This document shows, piece after piece, positions 47,652-58,271 of a DNA stretch of 64,000 bases. The DNA is taken from positions 236,398-300,397 of the forward strand of contig SCFE01000061.1 in the NCBI GenBank assembly GCA_004352715.1. Reading direction: 5' to 3'. Source of the DNA: Hofstenia miamia. Its lineage: Eukaryota > Xenacoelomorpha > Acoela. Both the position numbers and the translations under genes were made by a program. Positions within the stretch are counted from its first letter, which is position 1, and each line of letters starts with the position of its first letter. Below the pieces are notes generated by a model. The model worked only from the letters and a program-made list of their open reading frames with translations. It was not told the origin of the DNA and made no database searches.

Positions 47652-48738
47652 TTGGTATTTTGTCACAACAACATTTAAGGCGTTTATAATAAAGACAGGA
47701 AAATTGAAATAAATGCAAAAAATTTGTGAAATAAGCAAAAGTTTGTAATATCAGAAACTTGCAAATGTGCAATGAACGTTTAACTAATAGAACTCCTTGG
47801 GTTTTCCCATTTTGGCCTTTTAAATTCAAGATTTTAAATCAAGAATTGAAATTCTTGATTACTTTTATTGTACGTGTAGCTTACAGTACAAATTCTTGCT
47901 TTATATTTCTAGCATTTAGTATGTTAACAGGCCCTATTTGTCAAAATACTTCATTAGAACCCTTCACTTATACAAGGGTAATAAGAGTAAACCTACTTTG
48001 AGAAAGCTATGAGCACAAGAGTTTGAATTTCAAATTTCATACATGTGCTATCATCGTTTTTGAAGTAGGCCTAGTGATTTATTAGACGCCAGTGATCGAA
48101 CATGCACATATATGTCTTATATGTCATCTTTGAAGAATTGGGTAATTATTATATGGCCTATCAAGCTTGTACTATAAATGTAGAGGGCTTGGACAAGTAA
48201 CTGAGATGATCCTAGTTGCAACTCGCAGGGGCACCCTTCATTTATATTTTCTCGCAGGGTCTTTACCGGTAAGGCCTATATGGTTAAACTATTGCCTGCA
48301 TCACTGAAACGTAGTGAGACCCCCATCATTAAATTTATTGCTGGATCCGCCTCTGTAATGTATGTGATAGTTCTTTCCAGATATCTCTGCTGCAATATAC
48401 AACCTCAACTAAAAATTACCATATTGCGGAAGTGTGTTTATGGATCGGGGCAGGGGACCACCCCTTTAGGGCCATCTGCAAACACTTGATTAAAATGTTC
48501 TCTATCTATATACATCACGACTTTAGAATTGACACGCAAGATGTCATCAATCGATTTACTGCTAAAAACAGACGATTGCTTTTGTGTAATATAATCAAAA
48601 AAATTTTTGTTTACAATTTTTTCTGTAAAAATGGGTGTCAGCCCTCCCCGTTTTAAAAATCCTAAACGCGACATTGTACAATTGTCAAAACGGCTTTTTA
48701 AGCAAAATGAAATTCACGAAAACACGAATGTACTACCT
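47652..48738. other. Stretch without recognisable gene
   Basis: Frames at 47759-48001 and 48432-48656 (plus) lack motifs. A GC-richer patch at 48200-48290 (GCAGGGTCTTTACCGGTAAG) may be transposon debris. Confidence 0.4.
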
Positions 48739-48746
48739 ACCATAAT

Positions 48747-49001
48747 CAAGGGCGTACGCAGGATTGTTTGACAAAGGTGAGGGGGGGGGGAGGAGGAGGA
48801 CACATTACTCAATGTGGGAACAAGCCCATCGAAAAGATTTGAAAATATTGAGAAAATAGACCCTAAAAATGAAATTCACGAACGTAGATTTTAAATTTTT
48901 CAATTTTTTACGAAAAATTCTTTGATTTATTCAGTCAAAATCAAGTTTAAAAACATGACAGTGGGTACATTCCACCATGTCTCCCCCTGCGTACGCCTCT
49001 A
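48747..49001. mobile_element. hAT-type MITE (255 bp)
   Basis: The ends are CAAGGGCGTACGCAGG and CCTGCGTACGCCTCTA. The 8-bp flanking duplication ACCATAAT is perfect (48739-48746 and 49002-49009). A G-rich subterminal tract (48779-48800) follows the left end. Inside, GTGGGTACATTCCACCATGT near the right end also occurs in related copies at 46520, 47235 and 58238. Confidence 0.9.
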
Positions 49002-49009
49002 ACCATAAT

Positions 49010-49499
49010 TGTTAAAATGTCTTAAAGGAAAATTTTGGGAGTACAAAATTCAGGTACACATTTACAGACAGCATTAGATATTAAAATATAAATATCAGCC
49101 GTATGAATGTTAATGAATTTTATAAAGATACACTTCTAACAATAAATGCCCAATCAACTCACGAACTATTGAAATAGGGGAAATGGTTTTTGTTCTTAAT
49201 TTCTAATGAAATGAATAAAAGCATCTACCACATAAATGTAATTTAATGGAAAACGGTCGGTATATTATTTGACCCTTTTCAAAGTTTCCGTTTCCAAGAG
49301 GTTTCTAAATTAAATCATATCAATTGAAATTAATTGATTTAACAGTCCAAAGCAAATCAATTGATTTCATTTCAACACGTTTGATGTCAACATAGACCCA
49401 GCAATATCAACAATATAAAGGCAATCTCGAATAAAATATTCAAAGAAAATCGTAGCATATTAATTATTAAAGCAATGCTCAATATCAATATTTATAATA
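49010..49499. other. AT-rich stretch without recognisable gene
   Basis: No coding signal. Palindromic ATCAATTGAAATTAATTGAT words at 49318-49380 resemble subterminal repeats of the 26886 element. Confidence 0.4.
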
Positions 49500-49648
49500 A
49501 CGTCAAAGTTATAATCAAACTCTGGCTATAACCCTTACGCCAAACCCTTCATTCAATATTTTAAAAATTCCAAGAAAATTAATCACCATAATATGAAATG
49601 GGGTAAAGGGTTAGAATTAAGGTTAGAGTTTAATAACTTTTATGACGT
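49500..49648. repeat. Foldback repeat (149 bp)
   Basis: The left arm ACGTCAAAGTTATAATCAAA then CTCTGGCTATAACCCTT pairs with the complement of the right arm, ACGTCATAAAAGTTATTAAA then CTCTAACCTTAATTCTAACCC. The spacer is about 65 bp. It adjoins the 49704 element, and ACGTCA words occur in both. Confidence 0.65.
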
Positions 49649-49703
49649 ACCTCAAAAAAAGATACGAACGCCCATACTAGTGCTACATTTGCAAACATAC
49701 AAG

Positions 49704-50005
49704 CAGAGCTTGGCGTTATTGCAGATCAGGGGACTCTGATATATAAACATATTGTTTCTACGCAACACTGTATATGACGTCATCTACAACGTAAACTTAA
49801 ATTCTAAATTTTACAATATTTTATAGACCTAAACCCTAACCCAAGTCACAACGTAACGTTTCTTAAACCTAAACCCTATAACCTAAACCTAAAACCTAAA
49901 TTTTACAAAATTTAATAGACCTAAACCATAAATTTTTAACATTTGATGACGTCACTTCGGCTTTTAGAATCAGAGTCCCCTGACCTGCAATAACGCCCAG
50001 AGCTG
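49704..50005. mobile_element. TIR element with 38-bp inverted ends (302 bp)
   Basis: The left end CAGAGCTTGGCGTTATTGCA then TCAGGGGACTCTGAT has an inverted copy on the right (CAGCTCTGGGCGTTATTGCA then GTCAGGGGACTCTGAT). The interior has TGACGTCA near both ends, a 27-bp direct repeat (ending TAGACCTAAACC, at about 49810 and 49902) and degenerate CCTAAACCC words. No matching flanking duplication was found, so the superfamily is open. Confidence 0.7.
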
Positions 50006-50681
50006 TATTACTAAATAATTAACAAGGGTGGTTAAAAATTTGAGCACTGTATTTTTGTTATATTTTGACCAAATTGAATTTTTCAGCAAATAAGATCCAA
50101 CTTCTCACACCGTAATATAACTTTAACAAAGATGGGTTGGATCACCAAACGAATTGAACAAAGTGGGCTGAGCCCCCACTAAGCACTCCCGCGAGTACAT
50201 CCATGAATACAAGTATACATAAGAATATTACACAGAAGGAATAAATTACGTAGCTTGAATTTAATTTATGTCTTTATCATCATGAAAGACTTCCCCCGAC
50301 CCAACTTGCATAGCAAATTAAATAAATTCGTTAATTATGAATAGTTTGGAACTTTAAATAATACACACAAAAGTTAAATTACTCACTGCATTTACAGACG
50401 CGAGAATCAGTAGCTACTAATACGCATGCATTAAATCGACCAATCAAAACCAATTTGTTATTCGTTATTTACTCACTAGCAAGTCCAAGTCTGCGCCAAC
50501 TCCACATTTCTTTTCAGCTTCTCGATTATGATTGTATTTACAATTAATTCGCAAATTATTAGTTTTCCAGGCACTCTACAAATTAACCATTGTGTATGGC
50601 AATGTCTCGTCATCAGGGATTTGCAACAAAATATTGCAATTAATATTGGATTTAGACAAAAATGCAATAAATAGTGTGAAT
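50006..50681. other. Stretch with a doubtful minus-strand exon
   Basis: No confirmed gene. A minus-strand frame starting at 50701 encodes a signal-peptide-like MKTLFLTFTLFIAFLSKSNI. It meets an in-frame TAG, then continues to a GTGAGT donor at 50476. Its ATG lies inside the 50690 transposon end, so it is discussed under findings and not called a gene. Confidence 0.35.
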
Positions 50682-50689
50682 GTAAGGAA

Positions 50690-51892
50690 TAGGGTTTTCA
50701 TGTCGAGTTCGAGCTTTTGCATTTCGAGTTCGAGTATTTTTTTTAAAGAAAGTTTTTTTTCTAATTCCGAGTGTTTTAGGGTAAAAACATTTATTTTACA
50801 ATATTTCTAAACTAAAAATATTTATTTGCGATTGGTAAAGAAATTTAAATTTAAAACATTTTAATGTTTACGGTATTTTCGAGTGGATTTTCGAACGAAT
50901 TCGAGTTTTTCCGATCGAGTTTTGCGAGCTTATTCGAGTTCGAGTTCTTAACATTCCGAGTAGGGGAGACTGGAGCAAATCGGGACATGTAAAGGATAAT
51001 GTGGTATTTGATGTGTAAAATCAGTGGCAATTGCCTGACTACCACTATAACTCTATAGAGTGAAGACATGCCTAATCACACAATATATCAACTGGACATG
51101 CTTAATACTCTTAGCGGTTTTAAAAAATGATGCGCGTCCCCTCTTGCCCCCGCATAATAGGGGCAAGAAGGGACGACTAATTAAACTTTTTTAGGTGTTT
51201 ATTTCTAAACAAAAATGGGTTTGATAATTCACAACATCATAAATTCTGTGCAGAAATTATCAAAATATACACTATATATATTTTTCTTGAATGGCTTCCT
51301 CCAAATTTTGGGTATCCCAAGATAACCTTGAACTCTTTCGTTTATAATTGCGTACCATATTAATTTATATACTAAAATGAACAGTTTTAATGCAGGTGAT
51401 TAAAAAATGTCAGAATGTATAATATAATGTCACATCAAATATTGATGAATGCATGCAAAAATATGAACTGGGGCAAAACGTGACATTCATGTCCCGTTTT
51501 ACCCAAACGATGTCCAATAATAAATGCACATTTTCAATAAAAATATTAAACAATATTTGCGTTCATTTATTATGAACATCTGCGACATGCTTGCATTATT
51601 TACATTAACACCTTTCCAAAATCTTCGAATAAATTTTTTTTATATTTATATAGATTTATTAATTTAAATGAGCAATATTACATCAAAAAGTACAAAAACA
51701 AACAATTACCTCCTGTGAACGTAATGCACGTACAATAAATGAATTAGGTAGGTTCGTGTAAATGCATAACGCATCCAATTACTGAGCTTATTAACAAAAT
51801 GGCGTTGTTGTATTTCTCTATCTAATAATATAAAGTCCCCTTTTTGCCCCGTAGTCCCGCTTTGCCCCGGTCTCCCCTACTCGAAAACCCTG
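50690..51892. mobile_element. hAT-type element split by a TA-flanked element
   Basis: It starts TAGGGTTTTCATGTCGAG and ends CTCGAAAACCCTG. The flanking 8-mer GTAAGGAA is perfect at 50682-50689 and 51893-51900. Many CGAGTTCGAG words occupy 50700-50960. Without the nested 50963-51877 insertion it is about 290 bp. A related end-like patch lies at 58366-58460. Confidence 0.85.
50963..51877. mobile_element. Nested Tc1/mariner-like element (915 bp)
   Basis: The ends GGGGAGACTGGAGCAAATCG and (complement) GGGGAGACCGGGGCAAAGCG pair well, and TA flanks both sides. GGGGAGACxGGGGCAA-type ends with TA targets occur in pogo-like elements of several animals. Internal GGGGCAAGAAGGGAC and CTGGGGCAAAACGTGACATT copies of the end motif lie at 51160 and 51470. 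No transposase frame is visible. Confidence 0.75.
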
Positions 51893-52300
51893 GTAAGGAA
51901 TACGAGACCGTTAAACTCATTTGCCTAATTTGCACAAACAGGAATACAGATACATTCAAATATGTTTTACCAAAGTTTTCCTCAACTAGTTTTATATATA
52001 CTGTATATATAGCAACCATAATAATGAATAGATTTGTTTACTTAACCTGACTAGCGTAGTGTTCTGCGACCAAGGCAATTTGGCAGTAGCCGGCCGTTAG
52101 CCCTAATTTTTTTTACTATAGTCGGTGGTTCTTACTAATACTACTAGTAGTAAAGCAATTTATTGCAATTCTATAAACTACAAAATAATTAAACAACTAT
52201 TCACAAAATGACCAGCATTGCTTCTTATTTAAAATTTAATCGACATGGAAGTTTTGAGAGTAATCCTTTCTGGTTGGGGAAGCATGCAGAAAATGGTTTT

Positions 52301-52696
52301 TTAGAACAAATTTACAAAATTTGCTATGCGTAGATTATATGGAAGATTATTAGAGATATCAGATGTCAAGATGAGAAAGGAGTTTTTGCCGTGTTTTATT
52401 AGCATTCTTTTTGTATAGATTCCTTTTCGATTATTGTAATTTAATGGACTTTGCACATGAGCTAGTTGTAAAATAGTGCTTTTGCCCATTAAAATGGTGA
52501 AAACGTATACACATGTTAAGTATTTAATGTATATGTAAGGCCTCATTATTTTATACGACTGATAATATTCACTCACATGAGAGGATCTTGGAACTCTAGC
52601 AACAGTTGCAATAATCAAGTTAGAGATTTTGTCTAATTTACTCCATTTAGTCAAATGTAGTCCAACAGTGAAAGATGAACCATAACTAATCCAATG
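52301..52696 (-). pseudogene. LINE reverse transcriptase, C-terminal part
   Basis: The frame reads HWISYGSSFTVGLHLTKWSK, LDKISNLIIATVARVPRSSH and so on for about 130 codons to a stop. It ends with KNSFLILTSDISNNLPYNLR and a short tail. This follows the usual C-terminal layout of jockey/CR1-like LINE proteins: YG..W......L.KLQ.L....R, then a region ending with a short W(N)xLPxxIR motif. No stop interrupts it. The upstream reverse-transcriptase part is at 54394-54812, separated by an AT-rich insertion. Confidence 0.65.
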
Positions 52697-54393
52697 TCAT
52701 TCAAATTTGAAAATTTATTGAAAAAATGAAAGAAAATTATTTTTTTATTAATTATTTATTTAAATTTTATTGAAAAAAATTGATTTTCCATTAAAGAAAA
52801 TTAATAAAATTTCCATTTTTAAAACTTCAATAGTTTTATTGAAAATTTACCAAAGAAAATTGGTAAAAAATTCATTTTTTATCAAACGACAATTTTTCAA
52901 TTTGAATTTGAAATTGTTGAAAAAATTAAATATTTTTGTAATAAAAAGATAAAAATCAAATTTTCGAAAAATTTAGAGTAAATATAATCATTTTTGAGTA
53001 ACTTGCCAATTATATTATATTACGAAATAATATGCTGTAAGAATAATTTATTCATCACTGCTTTGTTAATGTCGATCATATTTGCTTTTCATCATTAATT
53101 GGTAACACATTATTATTTTAGAGGTAATTAATAATAACAATTAAATTGTTCATTGAATGTGCCAGCGATTACAGAAAATTTTGTTTTTGCAGATTTGCGA
53201 CCTTGTTATATATATATATATATATATATATATCCTGAAATATTATTCATTACAAGTCTATAAAATGTATTAGCAGTACATAGTGTAATTATGTGTTGTT
53301 CAAATCATTGCATTTGAACAGATAATATGAAATATAAAACTTTGCATGAAAAGATAAAAGATTAATGTTGTTTAATTGTTAGAAATTTCACCAAAGTTTT
53401 ATTGATTTTTTATTAATATTTTACCAATGTTTTATAGAAAAACTATTAAATTACTTTGCAAAAACTTGCATAAAAAATCAATAAAAATTAATTTCAAAAT
53501 TTTTAATATTCTGACATTTACGAAATGCCGACTTTGAAGTGGCTTAACCACAATTTCAAAATTTTTAATATTCTGACATTGTAGTGGTTGTTGCTTGTAT
53601 AGATATATACTGTAAATTTTTTAGTGAAATTATATTTATGTTATAAATTTTAGTCTTTGTATAATATTAATAAATGTACCATTTAATTGTTTTGATTTTA
53701 TTTATTATGTTTTAAATTGATTAAAACTAATCTTATATTCTATTTTTTTAAACAGAACACACCTTTTCTCAAAAATATTTGAAAAACTTCTAGCCACACA
53801 AATGTACAAGTTTATTAAAGACGAAATTTTATCAAATAATAAATTTAGATGTTAACCTAAGTTCAGTACATCTGATGCAATTTTATCATTACAGAAAAAA
53901 TTAAAATAAATACAAATCCTTAAAAATTTAAAGGAAGCCATATGGAAAACTCTCATTATTATTTAAGTAATATCTCTTATCATCAAAAGGTGAGAGAGAA
54001 TTCTTCTCTTGATTGATTAAACTAATTTTATGTTTTATATTTCTCAATGTATAATTGCTTGAAATACCAACTTTATTTGTTTCTANNNNNNNNNNNNNNN
54101 NNNNNNATTCCTGAAATATTATTCACTACAATTCTATAAAATGTATTAGCAGTACTTAGAGTAATTATGTGTTGTTCAAATCATTGCATTTGAACAGATA
54201 ATATGAAATATAAAACTGTGCATGAAAAAATAAAAGCTTAATGTCATTTAATTGTTAGAAATTTATCAAAGTTTTATTGATTTTTTATTGATATTTTACC
54301 AATGATTTATAGAAAAACTATTAAATTACATTGCAAAAACTTGCATTAAAAAATCAATAAAAATTAATTTTTTTAATAAAATTTCCATTTTGA
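52697..54393. repeat. AT-rich insertion in the LINE, with internal direct repeats
   Basis: About 1.7 kb of extremely AT-rich sequence separates two halves of one LINE ORF, so it probably inserted later. Its ends are loosely inverted (GAAAATTTATTGAAAAAATG on the left; complement of right GGAAATTTTATTAAAAAAAT). It holds a 262-bp direct repeat (53233-53494 and 54109-54370, over 90% alike by eye). A 30-bp word (CAATTTCAAAATTTTTAATA...) is also duplicated at 53490 and 53551. Both large copies follow a TA tract or gap. Confidence 0.6.
53209..53232. repeat. (TA)n microsatellite
   Basis: TA run directly before the first 262-bp direct-repeat copy. The 21-base gap at 54086-54106 sits in the same place before the second copy. 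Confidence 0.9.
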
Positions 54394-54812
54394 TCAACAT
54401 GGGATAGTACCATAAATGTGTGAGCGAGCATACTTAATCAGGAACTCTTTTGGAGTGCAATTAACAAGAACTGCAACTCTGGTCCTTAGAGGATTTTGGC
54501 ATTAAGAAAATTTGAAAAATCTAAGTTGTAATTAAAACAGACACCTAAGTAGTACTCTGATTTAGAGTTAGGTATCGTTTTTTTGTCTACTGAGACTGTG
54601 ATCTTTTCAAAGTCTTTGTTGTCAATCAATATCTGCAATATGATGAACTGCGATTTATTTACATTGAGATTTAGTTCGTTTTTATCAAACCATGTTTTTA
54701 TCTTACAAAGATCCTTCGTAATTTTTGAAGCAGCAGTTTTTTTACATTCATCAGATACATAAATACATGTATCATTAGCATACTGAATAATGCTGGAGTA
54801 CGCTAAACAAGT
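54394..54812 (-). pseudogene. LINE reverse transcriptase, palm to thumb relic
   Basis: The frame reads LAYSSIIQYANDTCIYVSDE, then KITKDLCKIKTWFDKNELNL and NVNKSQFIIL. This is the hallmark block of non-LTR reverse transcriptases: QYADDT.IY......L...L..I..W...N.L.LN..K. The second catalytic aspartate is Asn here (YAND for YADD), so the enzyme would be inactive. After a TAA at 54486-54488 a shifted frame continues TPKEFLIKYARSHIYGTIPC, matching the L...Y.S.I...YG segment. The part upstream of the palm is missing. Confidence 0.8.
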
Positions 54813-54963
54813 GCAATATTGTAATCTTTGATGCTACAATTAAAAGATATTCATAGTTTGAACAATTACAGAAAATCATAAAAACGGCTGTTTTAAAAAC
54901 AACAATACAAATAAAATTAACGGAAAAATTTTAATGTTCAAAAATTTTTAAACGAGCGGATAA

Positions 54964-55134
54964 CTAAAAGTTCATTAACATGTGTTGGACTGAAGAGATT
55001 TCTTTTATCAGTAATAGTGTTTCCGCATCCACTCTTTCACATCCATTTTGTGTTGCTGGTGTATCATGTAAATGACTGGCAACGACGGCCAAATTGGGGT
55101 ACCTTGATGTGACCGTTTGATTTCCAATAATTAA
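54964..55134 (-). pseudogene. hAT transposase dimerisation-domain relic
   Basis: The frame reads VTSRYPNLAVVASHLHDTPA then TQNGCERVDAETLLLIKEIS. This matches the C-terminal hAT signature (YP.LA..A...L..PAT....ERVFS.A), with the usual FS replaced by DA. A stop follows after SVQHMLMNF. Upstream sequence is broken by a stop at 55135. It belongs to the 52057-55505 hAT relic and is not functional. Confidence 0.65.
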
Positions 55135-55791
55135 CTAATGTAGCGTAATGAGCAGACTTCACTAGTTTTATATATAAATATTAATACAATTTATCAATAT
55201 ATGATACAATTTTTTTGTAATAATGCTTTTGGAAAATGATCTCACCCTTTACCCTTCGTACATCCCTGTTTTCTAAATATTGCAATGCATTTTGTGTACT
55301 TCTTAAGAATACATTAAAACTAAAATATATTTTGTGATAGTCATATACATCTATACAAAATATCATCACTTTTATGATAAAACTTCAAAACTGAAACAAC
55401 GTGTAATCAATTGCAAATTAGTATTGTCATATATGAATTTTAGCCGGTATGTTGGATGTATCCGGCCGCTAGCCACGTCTACAGTCGGGTAACGGCCAAG
55501 CCATGGCCATGGCTAGGCGACCATTATAAAGGAAAACCGTTGTTCCACGAATTTAAAACTAGTTTCTCCAGTCTATTTGCAAATTTGAAAGTCGTGAGGC
55601 ATTGGCAGGTCTATTGGAAAGCATGCTTTAATGCATTGTTGAATAATTCAATAAAGAGTATTGCTGTAGTTGAAGTTGTTGAAAAGATTACTAATTTTTT
55701 TTTGAAAATTTCGAATTTTTGAAAAATATTTCAATTATCTCCATACCAAATGTTGATGTATTTATAAAGTTTTGAGCCCATGGACGCGGAA

Positions 55792-56591
55792 CAGAGTTGA
55801 AAACGGTCCCGTACCGGGCTCGTCTACTCTTATCCCGGGCCCTTCGGACGGGCCCCATCCTCACCAATCTTTTTCCGTATTTTGAAAATAATCCATTTCA
55901 TTCAAAAAAATTATATGAAATGTTCCGTCTTGGATGTTTTAGCACTACGAATTGCTGCTCTTTCTAGTACATAAGATTAGAATAAGTATGCATGATTATT
56001 GATAATCCAATCAGAAATATCAAGAATCATTATAATATTTTTATTTTGTCATCTACCTACTGTTTTGAAAAACAAAATAACAATATTCGAAAATAACATG
56101 ACCTTACACAAAATATATAGAGAATGAATTATTTCCCAAAGTGTTCCAAAATATAACTGAAAAAGATTTACATTATTACAGGGACATTTAGTACAATGTA
56201 CTAAATCTGTAAAATTAATATTTTTCAAGAGATACAATCTAAACTTCAATAAACTACTACTTTTACTGAAGATAATCTAGATTATCTAGATAACCTATCT
56301 TGAACGAAATAATCTATTTTTGGCATTTTTGATAAAGATATTATCGTCGATACGATAAGATATTGAACAAACCTGTACAGCTATTTATTGATTCTTTTAA
56401 AGAAATATTCTTAAAGCTTAATAACGATAGAAGACGTACAAAGTATCCCCGAAAGCATTGAGATATGGATTAATCAATTTTAACAAAGTCTCATCAATTT
56501 TAAAGATCTTTTCCCGGGCCAGTTTGGGCTAAAAAATTTGATCCAAGGCCCGTCCCGTCTCGCCTGATATTTTGTACCGTTTCCAACTCTG
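55792..56591. mobile_element. hAT-type element (800 bp)
   Basis: The left end CAGAGTTGAAAACGGTCCCG and the complement of the right end, CAGAGTTGGAAACGGTACAA, pair. Flanking 8-mers ACGCGGAA and ACACGGAA agree at 7 of 8. GC-rich subterminal words (CCCGGGCCCTTCGGACGGGC on the left, CCGGGCCAGTTTGGGC on the right) are present. No transposase frame is visible. Confidence 0.8.
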
Positions 56592-56599
56592 ACACGGAA

Positions 56600-58016
56600 G
56601 CAACAAAAAGTTTTGGTGATTCTTTGTATTTGCAAAGATATCCTAAACCTATTGAGGCATGCCGTAGGCAAATTCAGAGGTCAACCAGACAGAGCAGGGT
56701 CGCGAATTTAGAGCGAACAAGAAAGAGGATACTCTCTTCTAGCACTAGGTGCTTTCAGATTGAACATAGCGTTAATAGGTTTTGAGCTATACGCGTTTAA
56801 AAACAATTCTACAATTATTAAACTGCCAGGTAGTTTAAAGCTAATTTGATTATAGGCTAAATGTGTAGGTAATACGAGATCAATTCATTTTCAATCTAAA
56901 TCTCAGGGAGTTGTTGAGTGAAATTCATTTTTAGTGGAAATACAAATACCTATAAAGAAGTGTTCTTTTCTAAATTGCATGGGTCTCATCAAAGTAAAAA
57001 ATCAGTTTAAATTGTAACCAAGAATTAAATAATCAGATAAAATTGATTACCATCAAAGTGACATTCAATATGAATCACAATATTGCTGTTAATTTTGCCT
57101 CAGTCACTTTGAATTTTGTTTTTAAAGCATAAAAATTCGTAGCATTAAGCTTACACATTTTATCAATGTACAACATCCGCAGTAATAATGCATAGCAATA
57201 GCTGCCAAATTGTTAGCCTCTTGTTATCTACACACATTATTGCTTGGATTACCTTATGGAAATCACTGTCCACACTTTACACTGTGCCCAAAGTTTAAAT
57301 GTCCTAAACGGTAGTACCAAACTTCACAATATTGATATTGTCACAATTTTTCCAGCATACATATTCATAATTTACATTTACCAATGCATTCCTTGAAAAC
57401 CTAAAATTTAGCTTAAGAAAATTTTGAGCATGACAAATTTTTACCTTGGGAGATCCGATAAATTTTCTTGGGAATATGGAGTTGATGATGAATTTTTACA
57501 TATTATGAAAGCAGAAAGGGTAATAGCGTTGATAGATGGCAATATGACAATACTTTTTGCAAACCCAGGGCAGACAGGACACGTTTGACTCTTGTAGTCA
57601 CGTATTCCCTACGCATACCCTATATTGGAACATTTTCGTTAACCAATAAATATATTGCAATATTTTACAATATTAAAAATGTTACTAGCAAATGTCTTTA
57701 GCTTAGTACTAAATTATTTATTGTCATTTTATGTTATGCTATTCAAGTTTTGCGCATTTATATTAAAGGTGCTTTTTATGAAAATATTAACTTATTTTGA
57801 AAGGGTGAGCTAAAAATTTATTGGGGAAATCTAGTTTGTTTTAGTATTTGTTGTTTTATTGATGGAATTTCCATATATTGATAAGTAATTCTCTACCAAT
57901 AAATATACTGTAATACCATTTCATTATTGCAATAAACACCTGCTCCACTTTAATGACATCTCAGAGTTTCAAACTTATCTTCAAGTTTTCAAGTAATAAA
58001 GAATGGCTGAGCCTGT
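56600..58016. other. Stretch without recognisable gene
   Basis: AT-rich. A short minus-strand open segment near 57250-57300 (TFKLWAQCKVWTVISI) lies between an AG and a weak GT but is not in phase with the exon at 59083. Nothing else is supportable. Confidence 0.4.
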
Positions 58017-58271
58017 CTGGAGCGTACGTGTACGCAGGGTTTTCTGTATGGAGAGGGGGCGGTGGGGCATGATTGACATCTCAGTGGTACTAAATTTTTG
58101 TCACCAAAAGTGAGGCATATTTTTGAAAAAATGGACTCTAAAATGCATCTCATCATTTTAGTTTTTAAATTTCCGTAATTATTTAACGAAAAACTTTTTA
58201 TTAAAGCAAAGAAATTCAATTTTGAAAACCCAATGGGGACATTCCACAATACTCATCTGCTTACGCCACTG
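58017..58271. mobile_element. MITE of the 48747 family, diverged
   Basis: The left part reads CTGGAGCGTACGTGTACGCA then GGGTTTTC, and the right part ACATTCCACAATACTCATCT then GCTTACGCCACTG. Both resemble the 48747-49001 element, and length and internal order (G-rich tract, CGAAAAAC region, ACATTCCAC) also agree. No clear flanking duplication remains. Confidence 0.65.

Larger units (their letters stand above)
52057..55505. mobile_element. Old hAT element interrupted by a LINE
   Basis: The left end TAGTGTTCTGCGACCAAGGC matches the 42484 MITE. On the right, 55458-55512 carries CCGGCCGCTAGCC, CAGTCGGGTAACGGCC and GCCATGGCC words seen at that MITE's other end, though the terminus is degenerate. 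Internal sequence at 54850-54960 also matches the MITE. A hAT transposase C-terminus lies at 54964-55134. A LINE (52301-54812) has inserted between. The right border is approximate. Confidence 0.55.

Noticed and set aside
49827-49925. Telomere-like CCTAAACCC words
   Set aside because: Degenerate, few copies, and enclosed by inverted repeats of a small element; not a telomere or an interstitial array.
50381-50415. Mini-exon candidate (ATDSRVCKC between AG and GTGAGT) on the minus strand
   Set aside because: Very short, poor polypyrimidine tract, and out of phase with the nearest candidate exon.
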